Shown piece after piece: positions 1 to 5,374 of a stretch of DNA of 5,374 bases. The stretch is from the NCBI GenBank assembly GCA_009777165.1, contig WRML01000178.1:1-5374 (forward strand), in the 5' to 3' direction. Below the pieces are notes generated by a model. That model did no database searches, was not told the origin of the DNA, and worked only from the letters and a program-made list of their open reading frames with translations. The first letter of the stretch is position 1, and every line of letters starts with the position of its first letter. Origin of the DNA: Kiritimatiellota bacterium (GTDB lineage Bacteria > Verrucomicrobiota > Kiritimatiellia > RFP12 > UBA1067). Made by a program: the position numbers and the translations under genes.

Positions 1-6
1 GTAACA

Positions 7-158
7 ACATCCCGTTAGGGATGTTTCTTTCGGTAGAAGAGAACGCAAAAAAAATCATGGCATCCCATCGGGATGCCTCTTTTAGGCGCATCCCGATGGG
101 ATGCGGACATGGGGGGAAGGGCATTTTTCTACCGAGAGATACATCCCTAACGGGATGT
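7..158. repeat. Nested palindromic element A (REP/MITE-like)
   Basis: This 152-base stretch is an imperfect dyad centred near base 82. The outer arms, 7-38 and 127-158, are inverted copies matching at 30 of 32 positions. The first 18 bases of the outer arms (7-24 against 141-158) match perfectly and are themselves a hairpin, ACATCCC-GTTA-GGGATGT. The inner arms, 60-76 and 88-104, are a perfect 17-base inverted pair, each again a small hairpin (GCATCCC-ATC-GGGATGC). Spacing between outer and inner units is almost equal on both sides (35 and 36 bases). The single strand could therefore fold as one long hairpin or as four small ones. Short palindromes arranged as inverted pairs are typical of REP/BIME elements moved by Y1 (TnpA-REP) transposases, or of MITEs. 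No transposase is present, so the family assignment is inference. Confidence 0.8.
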
Positions 159-188
159 AAGAATGGAACACGTTTAAAGTTAATTCAC

Positions 189-324
189 TATAGTGTTTTA
201 ACTTGACGTTGTTACATTCGGCAACAGGGCTGAAAACCCGTCGGCATTAGCTTAGGTGTAGCCCTACGCTAATGCCAGAGCCTTTTCAGGGCTAAATGTA
301 ACAACGTCAAGTTAAATTACTATA
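189..324. repeat. Nested palindromic element B (MITE/REP-like)
   Basis: This is a 136-base dyad whose outer arms (189-218 and 295-324) match at 28 of 30 positions, including a perfect 20-base block (199-218 against 295-314, containing AACTTGACGTTGTTACATT). Inside it, 243-251 and 268-276 are a perfect inverted pair (GGCATTAGC/GCTAATGCC), and 253-256 pairs with 263-266 at the centre. Between outer and central stems lie two small hairpins: GGG...CCC at 227-239 and AGCC...GGCT at 279-293. Their loops, CTGAAAA (230-236) and TTTTCAG (283-289), are exact complements. The element does not overlap a gene. It resembles element A in plan but not in sequence. A non-autonomous mobile palindrome is the best explanation; a structured RNA is possible but has no other support. 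Confidence 0.8.
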
Positions 325-406
325 TAACTGGCTAGTGGCACATAAATGGCAATAGGACTTTCAGCCTTTGGTGGGAAGCGGACACGATATTTCTTAATAT
401 GCTCTA

Positions 407-428
407 ACCGTAGGTTTCAACCTACGGT
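407..428. repeat. Perfect hairpin repeat C
   Basis: The arms ACCGTAGGTT (407-416) and AACCTACGGT (419-428) are perfect inverted copies separated by two bases, or by a four-base TTCA loop if the last pair opens. There is no T-tract beyond the stem on either strand, so it is not a canonical intrinsic terminator. It sits beside elements A, B and D and is most likely another REP-type palindrome. Confidence 0.75.
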
Positions 429-430
429 AC

Positions 431-489
431 CGAGGTTCACAGACGATCATGTCCCGCAGGGACGATTTTTAGCAAGGTTGAAAACCTCG
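431..489. repeat. Nested palindrome D next to the propeller gene's 3' end
   Basis: Outer arms CGAGGTT (431-437) and AACCTCG (483-489) enclose a GC hairpin, GTCCC-GCA-GGGAC (451-463). A further short hairpin, AGGTT...AACCT (475-487), shares the right arm. The right edge lies 5 bases beyond the TAG stop of the propeller gene (495-497), so it would form in the 3' end of that transcript. No U-run follows the stems in the transcript direction, so classical intrinsic termination is unlikely, although the structure could protect the mRNA 3' end. The same design of a small palindrome nested within a dyad is seen in elements A and B. Confidence 0.6.
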
Positions 490-494
490 ACAAA

Positions 495-1766
495 CTATCG
501 CTTCATATCTTCGATGCGATAGAGGTGTGAACTGGTGCGGACGATGAGGGACTTACCCACAATCGCGGGTGTGGCGTGGCACCCCGTGTCCAGCTTGTTA
601 CTCGCCAGCAACCGGAACGTGTCGCCGAGCGCGACGACGGTTGCGGTGCCTTCCGTGTTGAACAGGTAAATCCGCCCTTCCGTGCTGATAGGCGACGCCA
701 AATGCTGCTTGGGGAGGTTCTCCGACCAGATCTCATCCCCCGTGGCAGGGTCGAGGCAACTGAACTTGCCCGCCGCCAACAGGGTATAGAAGCGGTTGTT
801 GATGAGCAGCGGCGAGGGCATGTCCGGCACCCGCTTGGTGGTTGACCAGACGATGGCGTCGGAGTCGGTGATGTCGCCCTTCGCCTTGTCGAGGCGGATG
901 GCGAGCATGATGGGGTTGACCACGCCCGCGCAGATGAAGACGAGGTTACCGTCGGAGACCGGGCGCGGCACGACCGACCACGCCTTGTACCGCGCGACCC
1001 ACAGCTCCTCGCCCGTCTCCAGGTCATAGCCGCGGACACCGTTCGCGCCAGGGCTCACGAGTTGCTGCCTGCCGTTGACCGTCACGGCCAGCGGCATACA
1101 CGAGGCGTGCGTGTAGCCCGGGACCTCATCGTTGGGGTACCTACGGTCCGTGCGCCAGAGGGTCTTGCCCGTGTCCTTGTCGAGTGCGATGACGAACCGC
1201 GCGGCACTGGGCTGGCCGTCGCACTGGATGATGAGCTTGTTGCCGTAGAGCGTGGGACAGCTTGCGGGACCCACGTCGAAATAACGGTTGATGATGTCGG
1301 TACGCGTCCAGATGGTCTCGCCCGTCTCGGCGTTGAGGCAGGCGGTACCGGGATTGCCGAAGGTGACGTAGACACGGTTGCCTTCGACGACGGGGGTGGG
1401 TGTCGCATGGCTGTTCATGTCGTGGTATTTCTGTTCGCTCTCGGGGTCCCAAGTGAAGAGCGGGATGTTCCGGATGATTTTACCCGTCTCAAAGTCCACG
1501 CACATCACGTGGCGCGTCCTGCCGCCGTCGGGGGACTGCGTGAACCAGATGCGCCCGCCCGCCGCGACAGGGGAGGAGTGCCCGATGCCGGGGATCTCCG
1601 TCTTCCACACGATGTTCTCGGTCTCATTCCACGTGAGCGGCAAACCCGTCGCCGCAGACGTGCCATCCTTCGCGGATCCCCTGAACTCGCTCCACACCGA
1701 CGTGTCGGCGCATACCCCCATCACGCAGAACCCCGAAACCAACCCTACCGTCACAAGCCGCATCAT
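495..1766 (-). CDS. Secreted PQQ-like beta-propeller repeat protein
   Basis: This encodes 423 residues in a PQQ-like WD-type beta-propeller fold, probably acting outside the cytoplasmic membrane. Residues 1-20 form a signal peptide (MMR, hydrophobic core, V-C-A then D21); the cysteine there does not make a proper lipobox. The mature protein opens with WSEFRG (25-30), a GLPLTW turn and IVWKTEIPG, the usual start of PVC-group PQQ-like proteins. Blade motifs of the form (A/C/Y)xDxxTGxxxW appear at 89-99 (W replaced by R), 144-153, 194-204, 246-256 and 337-347. A degenerate one lies at 291-307. Return strands such as HATPTPVVEGNRVYVTFG (120-137) and LASPISTEGRIYLFNTEG (356-373) fit a seven- or eight-bladed ring. 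Such proteins are often labelled BamB-like, but true BamB function or quinone-dependent dehydrogenase activity cannot be read from this sequence. The ATG at 1766 is chosen because GAAAGG ends 6 bases upstream; ATG at 1763 is nearly as good. The frame is open back to a GTG at 1814, which would put 16 polar residues before the signal peptide. Confidence 0.9.
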   Translation of the reverse strand: MMRLVTVGLVSGFCVMGVCADTSVWSEFRGSAKDGTSAATGLPLTWNETENIVWKTEIPGIGHSSPVAAGGRIWFTQSPDGGRTRHVMCVDFETGKIIRNIPLFTWDPESEQKYHDMNSHATPTPVVEGNRVYVTFGNPGTACLNAETGETIWTRTDIINRYFDVGPASCPTLYGNKLIIQCDGQPSAARFVIALDKDTGKTLWRTDRRYPNDEVPGYTHASCMPLAVTVNGRQQLVSPGANGVRGYDLETGEELWVARYKAWSVVPRPVSDGNLVFICAGVVNPIMLAIRLDKAKGDITDSDAIVWSTTKRVPDMPSPLLINNRFYTLLAAGKFSCLDPATGDEIWSENLPKQHLASPISTEGRIYLFNTEGTATVVALGDTFRLLASNKLDTGCHATPAIVGKSLIVRTSSHLYRIEDMKR

Positions 1767-1771
1767 GTTCA

Positions 1772-1778
1772 TCCTTTC
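1772..1778 (-). promoter_or_regulatory. Shine-Dalgarno-like site of the propeller gene
   Basis: On the minus strand the sequence reads GAAAGGATGAACATGATG. The GAAAGG abuts the first ATG (1770-1772), which is too close to serve it, but lies 6 bases before the ATG at 1766 and 9 before the ATG at 1763. It therefore supports a start at 1766 or 1763, both of which begin the protein directly at its signal peptide. Confidence 0.6.
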
Positions 1779-1790
1779 GTTACATGAGCT

Positions 1791-1880
1791 ACGGATGAAA
1801 CCCAAGTCAAACACGGATCACGAAACCCATGTTTCATCTGCATCCCATCTGTGGCCAAACAAAACATCCGTTAATCTGCC
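1791..1880. repeat. Degenerate ATCTG/ATCCG short-repeat spacer
   Basis: The spacer between the two genes is built from variants of one short word. On the plus strand ACGGATGAAACCCA (1791-1804) recurs as ACGGATCACGAAACCCA (1813-1829) with three extra bases. Inverted variants follow: GTTTCATCTGCATCC (1831-1845), CCATCTGTGG (1845-1854) and CATCCGTTAATCTGCC (1865-1880). GATGAAAC (1794-1801) and GTTTCATC (1831-1838) form a perfect 8-base inverted pair. The last unit includes the TAA stop of the large gene and its last codons. From memory, similar ATCTGTG/ATCCGTG spacers are common between genes in PVC-type genomes; I could not check this. Confidence 0.5.
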
Positions 1881-4800
1881 TCGACCACCACGGGCGCGGA
1901 ACGTTTGATCTTGTACGTCACGGGTTTTGCGCCGCTGATGTCCTGCCATACGTCATCGAGCAGGTAGTAGCCGGCCCCCGCCCCGAAATCACCCAGGGGG
2001 GTGAGGATGCCCTGATAACGGGCGGAGACCCCCTTCAACCGCAATACCCCCCCCTCGTCGGGGTATTCGTAATAGACGGTGAGCTTGCCCTTGAACACGC
2101 CCGTGGAGGGGGTCACCTTGAAGGTCGCCAGCGCCGGGTTGTCAGGGGGGAGGATCAGGAGCCCCTTCTTGTCCCCGATCAGGGACAGCTCGCTTGGCAG
2201 CCCCAGGGGGCCGGCGGTGACGCTGTACGTACCCTTGGTGTAGGTGTAGCCGGCTTCGGGTGCACCGAACATGAGCAGGGGGCCCCCTTGGCTATAGGCC
2301 TCAAGGGTTGCGGCGGTAGGAGTGTAGGGGCCCCCGGAGAGAAGGAGGCTGAGCGTGAAACGGTCAGCCGTCAGGGGGGCCTTGGCCGTCGGGGACGCGC
2401 CGGGGTAGGTCCAGCGGCCCTCCCCGGTGACGGTCAGGAGGGGGTCTATCTCCAACAGCCCCGAGTGGTAGCCCTCTGTCTTGTAGAGGGGGGTAAAGTA
2501 CGAAACAAACGCGCTTTCCTCTCCGAAGGCGATGGGGTACGCGCCGCTGATTGCCGTGCCGTCGGCGAGACGCCCGGCGAACTTCAGTGTGGGTTTCGTC
2601 CCGACCGTCGTGGAGAGGTACCCCAAACCTTCGGGAATCGTTCCGGAGGGCCCCTGTTCGAGGACAGTGTCGCCGCGGATGCCGATGGTGTAGTAGCCCA
2701 TGTATGCGGCGAGGGCCTCCTGCGCGATGGCGAAGTCGGGGTCGGCCTTGACCTTCAGGGGGCTGCGCTGGGCAAGCGCCGGGATGCCGCCGAACACGCC
2801 CGTGAGCTGCCATGTGCCGAACTCGGCGGTCGTGTCGAGCCCGATGGCCAGGGGGACCCCTTTGGCGGAAACCGCCGTGGCGCGCAACACGCCGTTGCTC
2901 AGGCTGTCCCAGGCCGGGATGCTGATGGACTGCGTCCCGTGCCCGGCGGCGACAACCTTTGCGCTGGCCTTGCCCGAGGCGGATGCCGTGAGAGTGACAT
3001 TGCCGAGGTTGACGGCCCCGTGCGTGTCTTCGCCGTCGAGATACCCGTCGAACGTGCCAATGGCGCGGGCGGGCAGCGGGGCGACGACCATGCTGAACAC
3101 CCGCTCCGTATAGACCTTCCGGTTGGCGAGGCTCGTGGCGCGAACCGTGACCGTGTAGATCCCCTCTTTCTTCGGCACGCCGGTAATCTCGCCGGAGGAG
3201 GAATTAAGCTTCAACCCCGACGGGAGTTGCTTTGCGCTGAGCGATGACGGCACGGCGTGCATGCCCATGATGACTTGCCCGCGGTAGGTCACGCCGACGG
3301 TGGGCGTCGGTGCGACGATGTCCGAGATGTCGGGCTCCGTCGCCGAGACCCACTGCGCGATGAGCGTCGCGGCGAAGCGGGCCTGGTGGAAGGGCATACC
3401 GTTGACGACGGGAATTCCTGTGGTGGTCTCCCAGCCCGTGAAGATGAAGCCGGAGCGGGTCCCGTCCGTCGGGAGGCCATTGTACGTGTAGCCCGTGCAG
3501 ACCACGGAGGTGACACCGAAGTCACCCCCGGCGGGGTCGAGCGTGACCGTCATCGAGCCGTCCGGGGAGACGGAGCCGTCGTCCGTGATGACCGAGCCGT
3601 CCGGGTTCGCGATGAAGCCCGTGTCGTCATCCGTGACCGCCCCCCACGCGGTGTAGAGTGTGATGTCGGGAGCCCCCGTCAGGTTGAGGCTCTCCCCGTC
3701 AGTGAACATGGGGAGCGTATAGGTCGCGTTGGTCCCCCACCCGAGGAACGGGAAATTCACGGGCGTGGCGAATGCGGTGCAGGGATAGGTGAATGCGTTG
3801 AGCGTCAGGTTCTGCGCCACGCCGTTTGTGAAGGTCTGAGGCTCCATCGTGCCGCTTCCGTTCAGGGCGGTGCTGATGAACTCAACCGTGAATGTGCTCG
3901 GCGTGGGGGGCTGTACTTCTGAGCAAAGGACAGGGTAACCGTCAGGGGACCCCTCGAGCGTCCAATGCCTGTAGTCCCCTGCGCCTTGCGCGTCCACCCA
4001 GCCGTTGAGCGCATCGAGCAGGCTCGTGGTCGCGTAGGTCGGGTGTACGGCTGCGAAAGCGCCAGGGGGGGTGGATACGGAGAAGAGGCGGCTGCCCTGC
4101 ATACCGTAGTTCATCCCGATTGCGGGCCGGTTGAACCCTGCCGTCCCATTTACTATCCAGTAGCTGTCTTGTGTCAGGCCGACGCTCAACCCCATCACAC
4201 CGTTCTCACCCGTCACGCCCCCTAAATAGGCAAGGGAAGAGGAGGTGAATGAGGTCACGCTGCCACTGCTCCAGCAGTTCACAACACTGCTCCGATTCCA
4301 ACCCACGACACCTCCGCAATGAGAGTATTGCGTGCATGAGGTGGACACAACCCCGCGGTTCTGGCAGTTCACCACCTGCGCGTTATGGTCGCTCAAACCC
4401 ACCACACCGCCGATGGTCGCACTGATGCACGAGGCGGACACTGCGCCACTATTCGCGCAGTCCTTGACCGTACCCTCGTTAAGGCCAACAATGCCCCCGC
4501 AATGGGCATACGTGGTGGAGCCGAAACTGGCAGATACCGATCCACTGTTCTGGCAATTCGCCACGATGCCGTAATTGTTCAATCCGACCACGCCACCAGC
4601 GCGGATGTCTCCAATCTCGCTGAGCACGGTAATGTCGGTGTCCACAAGATTCACGTTGCAAACCACACTTTCCGCGCTGATCGTCCCGAAAAGCCCGGCG
4701 TGCGTCACCGTATTCGAGGCATGGATCGTCATGCCGGAAATCGTGTGCCCTCCGCCGTCGAATGTGCCGGAAAATCCTACGGTGGACACAAAGGGATAAG

Positions 4801-5374
4801 AAGGCACCGTCGCCCACACAGGTGTCCACTGGCGTCCGGAGAGGTCAACGTCTTTCGTGAGGAGGACGGTCTTGCCCGCGAAGTTATTGCCTTGGTTGAC
4901 CAGCCACGCGAACTGCGCCAGCTCCTCCGCCGTGCCGATGGGCATGGGGTCGCTGAGCGTCGCTCCCCACGAGGTGTCGCGGTTCTGCTCATCCGACCAG
5001 TAATCACTCGGCGGGGTGACGGCCGGGACGGACTGATCGAGGACAGGGTAACCGTCCGGCGAGCCGTCGAGCGTCCAATGCAGGTAGATATCCTCGCCCT
5101 GCGCGGTGTTCGCCGCGTCCACCCAGGCGTTAAGTGCGTCAAGCAGGCTCGTGGTCGCGTAGGTCGGGTGCGGGGCCGCGAACGTCCCCGGCGCCGCGCC
5201 GAAGGGGAGCATCGTTACATCGCCGCTCCCCGACCCGACTGCGTTCAGATTGAATCCCGCTGTTCCGTCCCTTTTCCAATAACTGTCTCCCAGCATATCG
5301 TTGTTCACCCCTGCCACGCCACCGCAAGAGGATGAAGAGATGTTCACGCCACCGCTGCTCATGCAGTTCGCAAG
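1871..5374 (-). CDS. Giant secreted/surface GLUG-repeat protein, 5' end outside window
   Basis: The last 1167 codons of a larger gene are visible; the frame is open through the right edge, and the residues there (LANCMSSGG) are mid-repeat, so the Met at 5362 is not the start. Numbering residue 1 at base 5374: 1-29 is the end of one GLUG array and 30-112 a DSYW...GYPVL module. Residues 142-240 are the usual lead-in to a GLUG solenoid (PIGTAEELAQFAWLVNQG, LTKDVDLSG, FSGTFDGGGHTISGM, AGLFG). GLUG repeats span 258-405 and run into a second DSYW module, 403-483. Two Listeria/Bacteroides-type repeats follow (495-578, ending LYTAW; 608-676, with FTGW and ending AQW), joined by a D/G/S-rich linker. 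Next is a putative Ig domain of He_PIG type (693-768, core LPSGLKLNSSSGEITGVP). Residues 769-1167 are an unrecognised beta-rich region. These domains are typical of secreted or surface-attached proteins, perhaps adhesins; no catalytic motif is evident. No LPXTG, PEP-CTERM or C-terminal membrane segment is seen, and the protein ends in VVVEAD. The signal peptide, if present, lies outside the window. The next gene starts about 100 bases downstream on the same strand. Confidence 0.88.
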   Translation of the reverse strand, partial: LANCMSSGGVNISSSSCGGVAGVNNDMLGDSYWKRDGTAGFNLNAVGSGSGDVTMLPFGAAPGTFAAPHPTYATTSLLDALNAWVDAANTAQGEDIYLHWTLDGSPDGYPVLDQSVPAVTPPSDYWSDEQNRDTSWGATLSDPMPIGTAEELAQFAWLVNQGNNFAGKTVLLTKDVDLSGRQWTPVWATVPSYPFVSTVGFSGTFDGGGHTISGMTIHASNTVTHAGLFGTISAESVVCNVNLVDTDITVLSEIGDIRAGGVVGLNNYGIVANCQNSGSVSASFGSTTYAHCGGIVGLNEGTVKDCANSGAVSASCISATIGGVVGLSDHNAQVVNCQNRGVVSTSCTQYSHCGGVVGWNRSSVVNCWSSGSVTSFTSSSLAYLGGVTGENGVMGLSVGLTQDSYWIVNGTAGFNRPAIGMNYGMQGSRLFSVSTPPGAFAAVHPTYATTSLLDALNGWVDAQGAGDYRHWTLEGSPDGYPVLCSEVQPPTPSTFTVEFISTALNGSGTMEPQTFTNGVAQNLTLNAFTYPCTAFATPVNFPFLGWGTNATYTLPMFTDGESLNLTGAPDITLYTAWGAVTDDDTGFIANPDGSVITDDGSVSPDGSMTVTLDPAGGDFGVTSVVCTGYTYNGLPTDGTRSGFIFTGWETTTGIPVVNGMPFHQARFAATLIAQWVSATEPDISDIVAPTPTVGVTYRGQVIMGMHAVPSSLSAKQLPSGLKLNSSSGEITGVPKKEGIYTVTVRATSLANRKVYTERVFSMVVAPLPARAIGTFDGYLDGEDTHGAVNLGNVTLTASASGKASAKVVAAGHGTQSISIPAWDSLSNGVLRATAVSAKGVPLAIGLDTTAEFGTWQLTGVFGGIPALAQRSPLKVKADPDFAIAQEALAAYMGYYTIGIRGDTVLEQGPSGTIPEGLGYLSTTVGTKPTLKFAGRLADGTAISGAYPIAFGEESAFVSYFTPLYKTEGYHSGLLEIDPLLTVTGEGRWTYPGASPTAKAPLTADRFTLSLLLSGGPYTPTAATLEAYSQGGPLLMFGAPEAGYTYTKGTYSVTAGPLGLPSELSLIGDKKGLLILPPDNPALATFKVTPSTGVFKGKLTVYYEYPDEGGVLRLKGVSARYQGILTPLGDFGAGAGYYLLDDVWQDISGAKPVTYKIKRSAPVVVEAD
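3926..4168 (-). repeat. DSYW...GYPVL module, copy 2 (81 aa)
   Basis: Fragment residues 403-483 form a unit seen twice in this protein. Shared landmarks with copy 1 are DSYW, GTAGFN, the PTYATTSLLDALN block, WVDA, HWTL, and a GSPDGYPVL ending. It directly follows a GLUG array, as copy 1 does, so it probably caps or closes the solenoid. At DNA level a 29-base block (4017-4045) is identical to 5142-5170 in copy 1. Confidence 0.8.
4157..4603 (-). repeat. GLUG-motif repeat array within the large surface gene
   Basis: Five successive units carry a G-G-[IV]-[VT]-G-x-[NS]-like motif, with glycine pairs starting at fragment residues 260, 293, 322, 354 and 385, so spaced 33, 29, 32 and 31 residues. 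Four are followed by an N/D-C-x-x-x-G-x-V strand, such as VANCQNSGSV and VVNCWSSGSV. This is the GLUG pattern, expected to form coils of a right-handed beta-solenoid. The last unit merges into a DSYW module. A further unit (GGVAGVN, residues 18-24) lies at the right edge of the window and belongs to an upstream array. Confidence 0.8.
5039..5287 (-). repeat. DSYW...GYPVL module, copy 1 (83 aa)
   Basis: Fragment residues 30-112 are the first copy of the module. It follows the GLUG unit cut by the window edge and is followed by a new TAEELA-type lead-in, so the protein is built from at least two rounds of solenoid plus closing module. It is two residues longer than copy 2 and differs mainly in the stretch after GTAGFN. 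Confidence 0.8.

Noticed and set aside
7..158. Possible CRISPR array from the four similar units
   Set aside because: The units are alternately inverted, not direct, fall into two sequence types, and spacing is symmetric about a centre rather than regular.
21..206. A 61-codon open frame on the plus strand
   Set aside because: It lies across palindromic element A, and its codons are those of the inverted repeats; there is no plausible ribosome site or recognisable protein.
387..400. AT-rich inverted pair ATATT/AATAT
   Set aside because: Five A/T pairs in AT-rich sequence are expected by chance and have no neighbouring signal.
451..470. Possible intrinsic terminator on the plus strand (GTCCC-GCA-GGGAC followed by GATTTTT)
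   Set aside because: The stem is only 5 bp, the T-run is offset and short, and no plus-strand gene leads into it; it is better explained as part of palindrome D.
495..1766. Calling the propeller protein BamB or a PQQ-dependent alcohol dehydrogenase
   Set aside because: Only the generic PQQ-like blade repeats are evident. The length is well short of quinoprotein dehydrogenases, no catalytic signature is visible, and the opening is of the PVC PQQ-like type rather than classical BamB.
1782..1810. Possible promoter of the propeller gene: TTGACT on the minus strand at 1805-1810
   Set aside because: No acceptable -10 hexamer occurs 16-19 bases downstream (the best is TCATGT or similar), so the -35-like match alone is not enough.
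1829..3247. A 472-codon open frame on the plus strand, and similar antisense frames (1062-1787, 3257-3922, 4385-5335)
   Set aside because: They are opposite-strand shadows in GC-rich coding DNA. Their translations are low-complexity R/G/E/A-rich, whereas the minus-strand frames contain recognisable domains throughout.

Overview
The window carries two genes on the minus strand and about 490 bases of palindrome-rich noncoding DNA at its left end. The proteins suggest a bacterium of the Planctomycetes-Verrucomicrobia-Lentisphaerae/Kiritimatiellota (PVC) type. One is a secreted PQQ-like beta-propeller with the W-x-x-F-R-G opening common in that group. The other is a very large secreted or surface protein combining GLUG beta-solenoid repeats, Listeria/Bacteroides-type (InlB B) repeats, a putative Ig domain and a long C-terminal beta-rich region. 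The taxon is inferred from protein style, with no rRNA or other marker to confirm it. The coding DNA is clearly GC-rich and the left noncoding DNA visibly less so.

Layout from left to right. Bases 1-494 hold no credible gene. They contain two long nested dyad elements (7-158 and 189-324), a perfect 10-bp-arm hairpin (407-428) and a smaller nested dyad (431-489). These look like REP/MITE-type mobile palindromes; nothing recognisable lies in 325-406. Next is the PQQ-like propeller gene, read leftward (1766 to 495), with a signal peptide and a Shine-Dalgarno-like GAAAGG that places its start downstream of the longest open frame. About 100 bases separate it from the gene upstream, and this gap carries degenerate ATCTG/ATCCG short repeats that run into the upstream gene's stop codon. 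The rest (1871-5374) is the 3' part of a giant surface-protein gene, also read leftward, whose 5' end lies beyond the right edge. Its visible 1167 residues have no stop or frameshift.

Both genes are co-directional and both products are probably exported, so they could be co-transcribed, but nothing in the sequence ties them functionally. No defence system, CRISPR array, integrase, transposase, tRNA or rRNA is visible. The features most worth a second look are the nested palindrome cluster, the uncharacterised C-terminal region of the large protein, the cysteine ladder in its GLUG solenoid, and its G/C homopolymer tracts.
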